Under the pieces are notes generated by a model. The model searched no databases, had not been told where the DNA came from, and saw only the letters and a list, made by a program, of their open reading frames with translations. Of a stretch of DNA of 64,000 nucleotides, positions 13,341-24,750 are shown in pieces (position 1 is the stretch's first letter; every line of letters begins with the position of its first letter). Position numbers and translations under genes: made by a program. Source of the stretch: Agriotes lineatus (Eukaryota > Arthropoda > Insecta > Coleoptera > Elateridae); the NCBI GenBank assembly GCA_940337035.1, contig OW679202.1:51539763-51603762 (forward strand), given 5' to 3'.

Positions 13341-14900
13341 GATTCGTTGTGTAGGTATTTTACTCTTCGTTCAGTTCTTTGCTCCCACAAATACCATTCT
13401 TAATACCTTCCATTCCCATAGCTACTAATCCTATTACCGTCAAAACCCATTCTGGCCAGTGCTACTGACTTCATATATTTCACTTATATTAACGCCATAT
13501 TCACCGTCATCTTCCGTACCAAGCTTCGTAACCATTTTCTCGGTCTCGGTCTTGGTCTGGTTAGGAGCACCACATTATACATATTGTAATTTTTATGATA
13601 TGATATGTTATACTTATTTGGATATTATAAATAAAAGATTTTATAAATCTCAAAGTAGAATAAAATAAATACAACTACTAAAGTGATTCATCTCATGGGT
13701 CGGGTCTCTATATTCTAGCAAGTATTATTAAATTATAGGAACTAATTCAAATATATTTGCTATCAAATTAAATATTTGAGTCCTTTTATAATTTAAAAAA
13801 AACTGAAAGCTTTGAATAATACGAATTTAACTACTGGGATCGTTCCTATGCGGAAGTTATAGCTAATGGGAACTTAAGTACAAAATATGGCGTTCCACCC
13901 CAACAAATTGTGCCAAACAAATTCGCTTTGCTTCAAGAGACAGTTCAGTTCCACGTCATTACACGTTTCCTAGCCGACAACAAAAGCGTAAGTAAATAAA
14001 CGCCACAAAATAATACACTTAAGAGACTTGCATCCTCGTGTATCCTTTTTTTGTGCACTGAATCAGAAGTATGTTTATAGTCCATCAAGATCATGTGAAG
14101 CTGTCCTCTGGCATTTCCAGTATTTTTCCTATTATTTACATTTAGTTTGTTCATTAATATTCACTAATTATTTGGTCGGCTCCGTAACCTTTTTATTATG
14201 AGCCTTACCAGTATCGTTTGAAACGTGCATCCTATCCTCTTTGTTATAGGTGATGTTGGTCATAGTTGTGCTCCACATTGATAATAAAAAAATTGATGCC
14301 TAAAAGCTAGTGACAAAATTTACACAGACATCTGGAATACGTATTGCGCCAGCTTGAAAAATATTTTCTTGAAGTGTTAATGAGCAATCACAATTAAACA
14401 AAGCATAAGAATAAAAGATGATTCTGTACTTCGTCGCAATGTAGCGCCGTGTTAATAAAATTTATAACGTGTAAAGTGTAACTTGAAACATGGTAGCTCA
14501 TACAGTAAAAGTAGCAAACTAGCTCTTGATATTTGCTTTGTAGAACATCTGCTGTTACAAAAGAATCTCGAATATCACAGATAGCAATAAGTAATTTTGC
14601 AGCCCACTTTAGAATTGACGCAGTAGAAGCAAGAAGAACTCGATCGAAAGACGAACGTACAACTTAAATATAAAACAGTCCTTCTATGTTTTGACAAAAC
14701 TAATAATAAGAAATAGTGTCGCGGAAAAGTGAAAAGAAAATATGTAAAAACCAATTATAGCTTCTCAAAATGTTCAATATAGTACCGTTAGAATTTGAAA
14801 ATAAAAGAGTAATCATAATATGCATGGTAGGAAAACATTTACTACATTTATAGTAACTTTAATACATAGACTGCAGATCCATCCCCTCATTTATTTATTA
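13341..14900. other. AT-rich DNA without a supported gene
   Basis: This is the insertion target of the hAT element. No motif, repeat or long frame is convincing. Confidence 0.45.
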
Positions 14901-14908
14901 GCTGGTTG
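14901..14908. repeat. hAT target-site duplication, left copy
   Basis: GCTGGTTG immediately precedes the left terminal inverted repeat and recurs exactly at 19378-19385. An 8-bp duplication is diagnostic of hAT insertion. Confidence 0.95.
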
Positions 14909-14919
14909 CAGAGCTGGGA
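14909..14919. repeat. hAT left terminal inverted repeat
   Basis: CAGAGCTGGGA is the exact reverse complement of 19367-19377. Beyond 11 bp the ends diverge slightly and then share a GTAATCG/CGATTAC-rich stretch. Confidence 0.9.
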
Positions 14920-14935
14920 CGATTACAAGAAAAAA

Positions 14936-15009
14936 GTAATCGAGTACCGATTACAATTACTTGTATAAAAATGTAATCGAGTACCGATTACAATTACTTG
15001 TATAAAAAT
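14936..15009. repeat. Two perfect 37-bp tandem copies in the hAT left end
   Basis: 14936-14972 and 14973-15009 are identical, head to tail. Each starts with the imperfect palindrome GTAATCGAGTACCGATTAC, arms GTAATCG and CGATTAC around AGTAC, followed by CAATTACTTG and an A-rich stretch. They probably duplicate a transposase binding site. Zero mismatches mean the duplication is recent. Confidence 0.9.
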
Positions 15010-15365
15010 GTAATGTAATCGATATTACTTATATTTCGATTACAATTACTCTTTGAAATTCTATCAAAAATAAATATTAAGGAACGATCGTCCCAAGCCA
15101 AAATACATTTGATGTATTCCTTATACGATCACATAAAGAATTGAAGGAAAATGAATGATGAAAGTTGAAATAAAGCAACCAAGAAATAAAAGATTATTTA
15201 TTTCAAACAGAGAACATTCATTAAACATATATATGGAAAGAAATTAAAACAATCTGATTACCCTAAATCACGCAAATGCATACTTAATTTAATCCTAAAT
15301 AAAACATAACTGCATATATTTGAAAAAAAACTAAAAACACTGTTATAATTAACTTCATATCTAAC

Positions 15366-16280
15366 TTATACAGAGTGATTGGCTTTCATCAAAACTAACA
15401 TTTCGAAATTTTCGTCGCTTAAAGCGTTTCGTCGCGGAGTATTTATAATTGAGGCAAAAGAAAACAATCGCTCCACGGGAGCCGAAGATGGCAAACAAGT
15501 GTTATATTTCAGGAACATTTTCTTTAAGAGTGGATAATCATTTAACAACGATACATGTTTTCTATGGTCATCTAAATATTTTAATAATTCCAACTGAATT
15601 CTTGAATATGCTTCACTAGAATTTGTATTAGCAGCTGATACTGTGGAACCATCGTCTTCATTGAAATCGAAGAAATTGTCAATATCATCTTGAGAAGTGT
15701 GTTCATTGTCCCTATCGGACATTTCATTTACAACTTGTTTTTCTCCTGCGGCAATGACATACCCTTTAATATCTTCTACAGTGACTTTTGAAAAATCCTT
15801 AATAGAATTGAACCATTTCAATTTAATATTTGGACATAGGACAGAAGCTACTACGGCATTTTTTGACTCCAAGGTCAAGGTAAATATATCGGCGAACCTC
15901 GTCTGTAAGCTTTTAATTGCTGAATTTATTTAGCAGTATTTCACCGCCGTATTTAAATTTTTCAGTTTTTAATTTTTTCAACTTATTTTTCAAAGATACT
16001 AGGCTTGGAATAAAATACCCATAGAAAGTATTACCTTGTCCTTGAAGAAAATCTAAAGTTGTTGCTAGTGGAGTCATTACTTTGTGGTACTCTTCCAAAT
16101 AGTGTATTTCAGTTTCTTTAAAATAGTCCAGTTGCAAATGTTGAAATAGTAAAGGCAGTTTACTTTTTTCTTTTAATATTTGTCCTATAGAGTCGTAATA
16201 AAAGTTCCATCTTGTTTGTCCAGGGTAGCTAAGTGTGTGTCCTAAAATAGCTTGTACCCTTTCAGCTGATTTGGGCTTTC
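15366..16280 (-). pseudogene. hAT transposase exon 2 (carboxy half), one frameshift
   Basis: This exon encodes the second half of the DDE transposase. It begins at 16280 right after a TTACAG acceptor; spliced to exon 1 it reads ...KKAGKPKSAERVQAILGH..., the expected hAT sequence. TRWNFYYDS (about 16180-16206) is the conserved RW segment of the helical insertion domain. The frame shifts by one base near 15915-15925: LLNKFSN runs to a stop, while the neighbouring frame carries SLQTRFADIFTLTLESK onward. The carboxy terminus holds the dimerisation motif SSAPVERLFSFA (about 15455-15490), whose Glu is the third catalytic acid, followed by PRRNALSDENFE and a stop at 15366. All hallmark residues I can check are present, so the single frameshift is the only visible damage in this exon. 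Confidence 0.9.
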
Positions 16281-16762
16281 CTGTAACGAGTGCCATAGTT
16301 ATCATAGCATGAGTAAAAGGGCACATAGAGCAAGGGACATTAACGGACCAAAAAAGGATACTTATTGTTTAACTTTGATTATAATTAACAGTTTATTTTA
16401 ATTTGGCATGCATAAGAAATGTATTTTCTATTTACTAACACAGATTACATATTATCAAGTTCTATTTATTCAATAAATGCAAACCTAAAGCAGAAAGCGA
16501 AAAAAACTATATCTGGATTCCTTAATTTTGTCCCTTGTGTTTGTGTATAATAGTAAATAGACCGTATTAAAAAAGTTTAATTCTAGTTTCGAATATCTCA
16601 TGTTGTCATGTTGAATCTCAAACAGTTATTGAATAATAAAGTGGAATTTTTCCATAATTTTGTTACCACATTAGTTCTAAAGAGAGATTATAATAAAACT
16701 AGTACCTATAGGATAGGTTTGATAAATTAGTGGTTTTGAAAATATAGAACAAGTTTTCTCAC
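16281..16762 (-). other. Intron of the hAT transposase gene
   Basis: On the minus strand the donor is G|GTGAGA (first intron base 16762) and the acceptor TTACAG|G (last intron base 16281), length 482 nt. Joining the exons restores the reading frame across a Gly codon exactly where hAT proteins are continuous. Unspliced translation runs into a stop at 16677. Splicing is inferred from sequence only. Confidence 0.85.
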
Positions 16763-18187
16763 CAGCTTTTTTCCATAACTGCGAACACTTGTCAAAGGCA
16801 TGCATGTGTCTCGTTCTTAAAGCGGCATTAGATTTTATAGCTCCTTGACAATCGGTTGTAGCAATCAGGTTGATTGTATGACTTGCACATCTTACATGGT
16901 GTGGAAGAATATGTTGAAAATCTTTTTCTGGACCATTATAAGTTTCAATTTCTACGTCCATTTCGAATTCGCTATCCTCAGTCTCATTGTCATCGTTATC
17001 TTTTTCTGTAAGGTGGAGCTGGTCGTTTTTAGTAACACAGAACTGCTTAAAAGCCTTAACAAAATTACTGGCGTTATCGGTAACAGTTGCTACAACTTTT
17101 GTTTCGCTGATACCGAATTTTAGATTGATGTTCTCCAAATGTTCAGCAATATTTTTGTGATCATGAGTGCCAATGAATCTCGTACATGCAAGAGCTGCAG
17201 ATCCTCTGCTAAAATCAGCCTCAATCCAATGGACTGTGACACCCATGAAACTTCGTCTCTTTGCTGACCATATATCAGCAGTCGTACAAACGTAGTCAAC
17301 AATTTTTATTTTTTCTATTATTTTTTGTATTTGCTTGTCATAAATCTCCGAAATTTTACAAACAGCTGCTTTCCTATTCATTACTTTAACATTTCTACCT
17401 TCAAACAATTTTATAAAACTTTCGTTTTCAACTATGGCTATTGGTGACATTGAGCTAGCCAAAAAGTTAACAATTCTTGTATCAAACTCAGCTTGTGAAA
17501 CAGATAAAGCACCAGAATTGGTAAAACTTTCAATGTTCTGCTGTTTCTTTGTATTAAATGAACCATTTCCTTTACCTGTGTTGCAATTTTCTTTTTTCTT
17601 TGTGCTTTTATAAGCTTCATATTTAACAAAATGTCCTGGGTGAACACGTTTTAGATGTTTAAGAAAGTTTGTTGTGGTGTTTCCAAATCCTTTAATTATC
17701 TTAGTTTTCGGAAGACGAATTTGACAGATTGCTTCAATATTTTTTCTACCGGTGTGTATGTTATCAAACTTAAAAAATGTTCCATCCAAAATAGCAGAGT
17801 TTTTAAGTTTTTTTAAAGTATCATTATTATCAATATCAATAGACAAGGCATTTTCAGAATCTGCTAAAACAGTAGATGTACTTGTAAACGAGAGCGCATT
17901 GGTAATAGTGGGAGTACTACCATTACTAGTACCAGATACAACAGAACTTGTGGTAGTAGATGCTATTTGATTTTGTGATAGGGGAAATTTTTTTTGTGAC
18001 AGTAAATACTCGGAAATTTTTCGTTTTCGAAACAATTCTTTTTTTTTTGCTTAGGTCTAACAAGCACATTAGATATTTGAGACTGAGGCAGGTTGAAAAA
18101 ATTATTTTTTTTATCTTTATCTGCTGTGTATTCCGGATCACCATCTGAAAGATTTTCGTATGCATCTTGTTCTGAAGATGAACTCAT
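16763..18187 (-). pseudogene. hAT transposase exon 1 (BED finger and first two catalytic Asp), one frameshift
   Basis: This exon starts at an ATG (18187) with an acidic, Ser-rich leader. The leader runs into a T10 run on the plus strand (A10 in the mRNA, 18039-18048) where the frame slips by one base; the continuation FRKRKISEYL leads into the rest. A BED-type zinc finger follows at about 17640-17740 (GNTTTNFLKHLKRVHP gives the two His), but the second Cys of its CxxC is Arg (CQIR), a single T-to-C change. The RNase H-like catalytic fold is clear: TADIWSAKRRSF (about 17265-17300) with the first Asp, VTDNASNFVKAF (about 17060-17095) with the second Asp, and HHVRCASHTINL (about 16875-16910) with the CxxH motif. 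The exon ends at LWKKAG before the intron. Together with exon 2 the protein would be about 780 residues, normal for a hAT. Confidence 0.9.
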
Positions 18188-19366
18188 ATTCTTCTAAACT
18201 ACGTTCACCACCTAAAAGAAATTTCACATTTTGAAATAGGAGGAGTGATCAATGTGTTCGTGGCCTAACATAGAAGGCTTAGACATATTAAAAAACAATT
18301 GTAGTCATTTGACACAACAGTCTTTTTTAGTAAAACACGTCAAAATGTAATGGTTACCGTCTATTGGTTGCTGCGCTCTTGATTGTTTTGTAAAGCAATA
18401 CGTGTTAGGTTCCATAAAATGGAAAAAGGTGAAATTCTTGCAATAAAATAATTATTTGTTCAAAAATAATGACGCCTCTTGAAATCTATTGCTATTTACA
18501 TAAGGTGAGTCTGCCCTTTCTTACGGTACGGTCAAAAAGTGGTCCCTGCTTGCAGGGAATTGCTGTGCTAGAGCATCGTTTGGAAAATTATATTGCTGTT
18601 CAGTGTGATTACGTTGAAAATTAAATGTTGATTCAAGCGTATTGTTTGTTTCTTTATATGTTAGGTTGCGAATACATTGATCATCCTTGTACTGAAGCCA
18701 AAATTGCTGATCCAGCTTAATAGCTTAACATCCTACTATACCTAATTATGTTAATTGTTCGCAAGTGAATTTATCTCAGAATTTTGTTTTTAGAAGAAAT
18801 TAATTTAGAAAAATGAATGTTACTAAAAAGTAGAACGTGCTTAGTACTTATTACTAGTACTACTTACCCAATATGTTGAAACAAAACGTAAAGATCACTT
18901 TATTATCTTTCTATCGTACACCAACCACTAGATCACCAAACTACTCTTCTCCTTCTGAACTCTGAATTATAACTACATGTTCTTACTAAGAATAGCTTTG
19001 TAAAACAAGTTTCAACATGCAGATTTTCGCATGGGCCACATTGCCACATATCATATTATATTGCACAGTAATGCATTTTAGGAGTAGTTAACCTTGAAGT
19101 CGCGATTATTTTTGTACTCGTAATTACTTTTGTAATCATCTTTAGCCGTGTAGTTGAATACATTTTAAAATAGTATTTGATTACTTTTGATATAATTACA
19201 ATTACTTGTGTAATCACATGTAAAAGAGTACTAATTACAATTACATTTCAAAAATATACTTGATTCCAATTACAAATTACTGGTTAGCAAAAGTAATCAG
19301 CTACAAGTACTAATTACTTAAAATGTAATTAATTACTGTAATTGATTACATTTGTAATCGATTACT

Positions 19367-19377
19367 TCCCAGCTCTG
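19367..19377. repeat. hAT right terminal inverted repeat
   Basis: TCCCAGCTCTG is the reverse complement of the left end. The adjoining 19080-19366 region is full of AATTAC/GTAATT motifs in both orientations, like the left subterminal region. Confidence 0.9.
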
Positions 19378-19385
19378 GCTGGTTG
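19378..19385. repeat. hAT target-site duplication, right copy
   Basis: GCTGGTTG, identical to 14901-14908. Confidence 0.95.
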
Positions 19386-19416
19386 CATAGGCGCCGGTCA
19401 ATCGATGTCGATATTT

Positions 19417-19478
19417 AACCAAAGTTAGTCGTGTGTCGTGGTCAGCACTTGGGTGGGTGATGATCGCAACCAGGCGTG
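19417..19478 (+). repeat. 5S-rRNA-like remnant (possible 5S-derived SINE head)
   Basis: The sequence AACCAAAGTTA, then GTCGTGGTCAGCACTTGGG and TGGGTGA resembles the 3' half of eukaryotic 5S rRNA (CGAAGTTAAG...GTTAGTACTTGGATGGGTGACC), including the box-C region of the internal pol III promoter. The match is partial, with an insertion, and the 5' half is not recognisable, so this is not a functional 5S gene. It may be the head of a SINE3-type retroposon or a 5S pseudogene. The judgement is from memory of the 5S consensus. Confidence 0.4.
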
Positions 19479-22129
19479 CCTTAAAGGGAATATTGAACCG
19501 TCGGTCCTGATAGTAAATTCGGTTTGAGACTTAGACGCCAGATGCATCAGCATAGCTGGATTCGTATCATAAGACATACGTTATTATTATATCTTTGTTG
19601 TTAAGACATTACTATAAGGCAACTCTTCAAAAACGATCATTTTAGTTACTTACATTTTAATTAAGTTCCGTTTAATTCATTACATGCGATTGAAAACTAA
19701 ACAAAGACGCCTAATTTAGTAAATTTCGTAACTGCACTTTTATACCTCAGTTCTTAGCTCAACATGACACAGCTAAATATTAAATAATATTTCAGACATT
19801 CAACAACCTTGACACTGATAAATTCCTTCAGTTCAAGGCTTCACTGGCGAAAAACTTAGGTGCGTTTTTGGATTTACGAGTTGATAACTGGATTTGAGAC
19901 AGCGAGGGATCACAAACACGTTGGAGCCGCCAGTGACATTGGATTAAGATGAATTAAAGCACATCGCGGGATTTCTGGATGACGGAATAGCTTATCTCCA
20001 CGAAATGTCAGCTCAACTAACCTTATCATCCGCGAAACGTTTCAGAAGTTCTAATTCCATAAACAACGCGATATTTATAATTAGGTGTGAGGCTGAACTT
20101 CGATAAATAAACATGTTGCTCTATGTAAATAAGTAAAGCAAGGGGTTCGTCAAGCACACCGTAAGCCTTAATGTGGCTCGAGGCATAACACTTAAAATAA
20201 CTACCTCGTCGTTATGCAGGCAACTAATTAACTACTTACTGTGAGACAACTTCTTTTCACTGGAATGAGACAATAAAGGACAAATTTTAAAAGTACAGCA
20301 TATCCTTATATAATTTGAAAAAATATAACGCTTTTATTCCACCACATGGAAAATAGGGTCTTCGAAGAAACACTAAAATATCATTGTAAATTATCTGACA
20401 GGTTCTTTGTCAAATTTAAAGCACTTGGAGAGTTTCACTCAAAATCTAAGTTATCAGTGGTTGTTTAGGATAATCGGTTTATCTGGAACACCTTACTATC
20501 TGAGCAGAGAATCTTGTAATTTTACGTCAAGCTTTATCTCACTTAGGACGTGAATCTTAGAGTTTCAACTTAATTTAAACTGAGGTTAGTTACGTAATGC
20601 TCGAGAGCTAGAAAGTTAATTTAATATGTGGTTTAGTTAAACATTTGGAACTAGAATTCTGTTCAGTTATTGGGAGCTCTTGGAATATTACTAATACCGA
20701 AGCTTGAGAGCACTCACACGAATTGAAGGGTCAGTTTCTGTTTATAATTTGTGCTAATACTGTTTTCTATTTTTATTGAGCGTGCCGTAAGTTTAACTTC
20801 TGTAATGTAACGTTAATACACTATTTGATAATACAGCAGATCATTTTTAGTGTGAATTATGTCAAATGCGAGTCGTTTATCCTGAAAAAACAGGTTCCTG
20901 GTAATTATTAAACATACGAGTTTCAGTTGCCATGCAAGGACAACACGAAATTCAATTAAAACTACTACATTTTAAGAAAATAACTGTAAAACATTTAATA
21001 CCAGCAAAGGCACACATAAATTAGATTGTTGAACTAAGTAAATTCAGAGTTATGGGCAATAGGTAAATTCATATATGCAAAACAAACTTGGGAGATAATT
21101 AAACAGTTTGCCGTCGAATTGTTATATGGATAACATTTGGGTCGTTACATTCAAGGCGAACCCAGAATTCATTAGTAGTATATAAATTATTACAAAATAC
21201 GAAATGAACAAATAGTAGACCAAAATTATACCAGCTCATACTTACAATCGATTCGGGCGAAGTTTGTAAACCTTCATTTCAATGAACTTCATAAGGCGCT
21301 TCAAAAACCTATCCTCTAACGTCATTCATATATGGTATCCATGTGAATATGGCGTACTTTATCATATTAAAAAACCAAGTTCTTCGCACAATCGCCGGGT
21401 GGCTCACATACATCAATATAATTTGCCGTTTAGTACTTTTGACAAATAGAAAATATAGCGTATATCCAGAAGATACCCAAGTCAAACCGGTAAACAACTA
21501 ATAGTTGTTAAATAGATACGACATTATAATAAATTATAAACTTACACAAGTAACTGCATCCTCGGATACAGCTTCATCATTCTAAAATTATTAAAGTCTC
21601 TCAAATATAGAGTGGAAAATATTGACGTTACTTGGAAGCGAGTAGAAAAGGCATACGCTCAAGTGAAGGTAAGGATCACAGCCCCATACCTTAGATTTCG
21701 GACGATCTACAGGTTGTACTACCAAAATGACATAAAAATCCTGAATCAAAGAGACATATGCAGCTTTCCACTAATCCATAACATCAAATCTGCACCTGAT
21801 TACTGGTGCTTTTTGTGATCAAACCGCTTCCAAAGTGTCACTATAAAGAACCGCAAGTTTACAGAATAGAAAGTAGTTTCAAAAACCTAAAATTTCCAAA
21901 ACCAATTAGCCCAGCATGCCGCCACATAGTGCGTTTGCTTTTTTGACAGAATCTTATACGTTGTCTTGCTTGCACATAGGCAATCAATTATTTTCCATAC
22001 TCCAGCATCCTCTTAGTCGTGATCCCGATTTCAATATTTTCACAACAGTGCTATTGGCTCAATTCAGTACTCCAGATTTAAGACGAGGTTGTTTCAGCCA
22101 ATTCTCGAAATAAAACGCAATTGTCTGGT
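19479..22129. other. AT-rich DNA without a supported gene
   Basis: No gene or recognised repeat is supported here. Open stretches near 21612 and 21916 are short and uninformative. Confidence 0.45.
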
Positions 22130-22730
22130 TAAAATATCTAAGCCTCGTATATTCTGTGTGTAGCTGACTCAGCTTTCAATGTCGTAGAGAAAAGTTGTTA
22201 TAATAACTGCTCTGTATACGGCAAGTTTGGTTTTATTGTTTACGTGGTGATTGGATAACCTCGGTCAGTAAATTCTACAAAGTCCTAGAAACAGCGTTTA
22301 TTCGACTTATATCTCGCAGTGAAGGTATGTTCTATGGTTCACCACATTTTCCAAGTATTCCCCTCGAGTTGTTCGTCATTTGCTGTATCACGTTATCATA
22401 TGAAGGAAAAATGCCTAAAGCGTTGTAAGCCCATATGTAGATATTTAGTACCACATTCTGCAGTGTACGACACGATATTCATCTGCATCCAGAATATCAA
22501 TTATATATCGTATACGTATTTTAGACGTTGCCTTTAAACATATTAGGTTGGTCACCCTCCCATCCATTGCACATTGAATTCCTAAGCTTCTTTCGTTGAA
22601 ATTATTGTCTACAACAATAGTTAAAGCCATCATGAAGATGTTAAAAAGTATTGGGGCTAGTACACATTAATCTGTGACAAGTCATTTGGGTCACCTAGAG
22701 AGTCATAGTTGTTATACTCGTATTTATGTC
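22130..22730 (-). pseudogene. RTE-type LINE fragment, reverse transcriptase to thumb
   Basis: Minus-strand translation gives a short piece of an RTE reverse transcriptase. First comes VLAPILFNIFMMALT (about 22620-22665), equivalent to the CVLAPTLFNIF segment just before the catalytic box. Then SLGIQCAMDGRVTNL and LKATSKIR (about 22535-22600), which precede the YADD site in RTE proteins. The catalytic YADD itself has decayed to ILDADEYRVV. Farther left, YLEN (in the position of the usual ENVxxFxYLG) and TKLAVYRAVIITTFLYDIES (about 22165-22225), the LxVYxAVVLPTLLYGSE motif, are still visible. There are many stops and frameshifts. This is an old, inactive copy lacking both ends. Confidence 0.75.
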
Positions 22731-24249
22731 CACACTGTTGATATTGCCTGAAAAAAGTTCAAAAGAGCGTGGTTATTAGCTATGTATTTCACACGCTTTT
22801 TTGACATTTCGCAGTTCACGCTGCACAAATTGCTTGATAGATTTGAAATGATTTCACTTTTGGGCATTATTGGGGCCACTATGGTGACTTGAAAGGTTAG
22901 GTTCTATTTTAGCTGGTCCTAAATGATTTCTTTATTGACGCTGCAGTAGCCTTTCTGTTTTCTTCCTTTCTCTTTTCCTAAAGCGAATCCATTGACGTTT
23001 TGGTTGCAATCCTTAATTGTTGTCCTACCTTCGTTCACATTTTCTGTTGTTAACGGTTGCTAGTTTAGTAAATGGCGATTGTTACGCAGTTCACTCTACA
23101 GTCATTCTAGTCGCGTTACAACTGCAGCGTTCGTATGCTAAGCAATATGGTAATTGAAATTCATCTGGATGTAATTCTTCCATTCGTCGATCATCGATTC
23201 CAGAAACACGAATCATATTCGCCATTCAAGACAATTTCGTTCCACTCCTCATTCCAGTTAGTTCATATTTTACATCATTTAGTAAGTTTCAGCTCAGAAT
23301 TGTTTGTGATGAATGGAAAAATCAGACAAGTCGATACTTGGTTAACATACACACCAAATGGAATTTGATCTAAATCATCTGAGTGTGTTACCGATATACA
23401 GCCGGTTTTGGCTTAGTTTTCGCCAGGCGAAGGTGTGCCATGTTCGCGGGCACAAGGGTAAACACGCATAGAACCAGTTTTGGTGGCTGGACACAGCACC
23501 AGTTGACAGTGACGTTCCTATAATTCCTGGGTAGCTATAAGCTAAGAATGTGCTAAAATAGCAGCCAGAAAATGACACAGAGCGACTACAATTCTTGAAA
23601 ACAGTAGCAAGCGGCCGTGTAGTCGAGGATCGTGGTATTGCAAGCATCGGGGGCCAAACTGCGGTAACTCACAGTCCATGTGTTGAGCAACCGGCAATGA
23701 ACACCCAAGATGGGCGAATAAGACCAAATTAAGTCATTTGCTATTTCTTGTATTCGGTGCTCACAGCCCCTGAGCATATACGCAGTAGGTTATCGCTACA
23801 AAGGCACGTTGAAACAGCTGTCAGAGTGGTTTAATAACATTATTTGGTGTGCCAGCACGGTAACGTATGCGCCGTGGCATAAACAGGTCAAAGAATCAGC
23901 CTGATATCGGCTGGGTAATTTAATATAGTGTTAATAGTGTTTAACACAGTGTTAAAAAACGTAGGTGACCAGCTTTTCACACGTAGATTTTTTTTTTAAA
24001 TAAATGTTGAATAAAAAGAGCTATCCGCTTCTTTATTTGAAGAAATTGCCTTCTGATTTTAGTATTTTTATTAAATTTATATTTTCGGCTTAGCACGAGT
24101 ACAGGTCATTTTCTGGTTTATTTCAACAGGGATTTTTCTTAATCACGACTGAGCTAAACAAATTAACAGATATATCATTGCTACTGAGCTAGCTTGCAGT
24201 AAGAGTTGGCAATTGAAATTATTAAAAATGTAGCGGCGTTAACGTGGTT
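22731..24249. other. Unassigned DNA with a GC-richer block
   Basis: From about 23390 to 23890 base composition is richer in G+C than the flanks, and a minus-strand frame is open at 23375-23647 (90 codons). The product is Ser/Thr/Cys-rich with no recognisable domain. It may be an old repeat; coding potential is unproven. Confidence 0.3.
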
Positions 24250-24545
24250 CCTAAACGACGTATTATAATTTGACCCATAAAGAAGGTGGTCCCTAAAAGA
24301 CGTAGTACAATACATATAGAAGCAAGTAATTTATTTTGCATGCAATGCTTCCAAAATAGTGCACGTAAAATGGGTCCCTTTTATGGTTTCCAAATTGTTT
24401 TAGAAGAAGGGGCTTCCTAAAAGGCGTATTAAAATACCTATAGAGGCAAATCGTTCTTTTCCAACATTGTGGTCTTGCACTGCTTTTAAAATAGTGCTGG
24501 TTAATTGAGTAGTTTTTTATGGTTCCCCGATCGTCTTGTAATGAA
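24250..24545. repeat. Degenerate ~124-bp tandem repeat
   Basis: GGTCCCTAAAAGACGTA at 24288, GCTTCCTAAAAGGCGTA at 24412 and a shorter GTTCCTAAACGACGTA at 24246 head successive similar blocks. The two longer blocks also share ACATATAGAAGCAA versus ACCTATAGAGGCAA and AAAATAGTGCACG versus AAAATAGTGCTGG further along, and each ends in a TTTTATGGTT-containing segment. The period is about 124 bp with many substitutions. The first unit is only about 42 bp. No gene is associated. Confidence 0.6.
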
Positions 24546-24750
24546 CACGAATTGTTCTGGAATTTAAAAATTTTATTTTAAATCCCTGCGAAGGGTGCTT
24601 ATTTAAACTTCACCAAAATTCGCAAAATTTAGTTTCAAATTGGTTGCCTCGGGTAAAGCTCAAATGTATCTATAAGAATAGCACAGTGTAGAAATAAATT
24701 GTATAATGTGTTTGAGTATATACAACATAATTCTTAGTTAAGGAAAAACG

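Larger units (their letters stand above)
14909..19377 (-). mobile_element. Full-length hAT DNA transposon
   Basis: This is a 4469-bp cut-and-paste transposon with all boundaries visible. The left end is CAGAGCTGGGA (14909-14919) and the right end TCCCAGCTCTG (19367-19377), an 11-bp perfect terminal inverted repeat, flanked by the exact 8-bp duplication GCTGGTTG. Both subterminal regions are crowded with GTAATCGATTAC-like motifs, which are likely transposase binding sites. The only long gene is a two-exon transposase on the minus strand (15366-18187). The unfilled site can be read as a single GCTGGTTG. The exact duplication and near-intact gene point to a fairly recent insertion, or at least one younger than the surrounding LINEs. 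The element could have moved with its own transposase before the two frameshifts, or with another copy's product. Confidence 0.95.
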
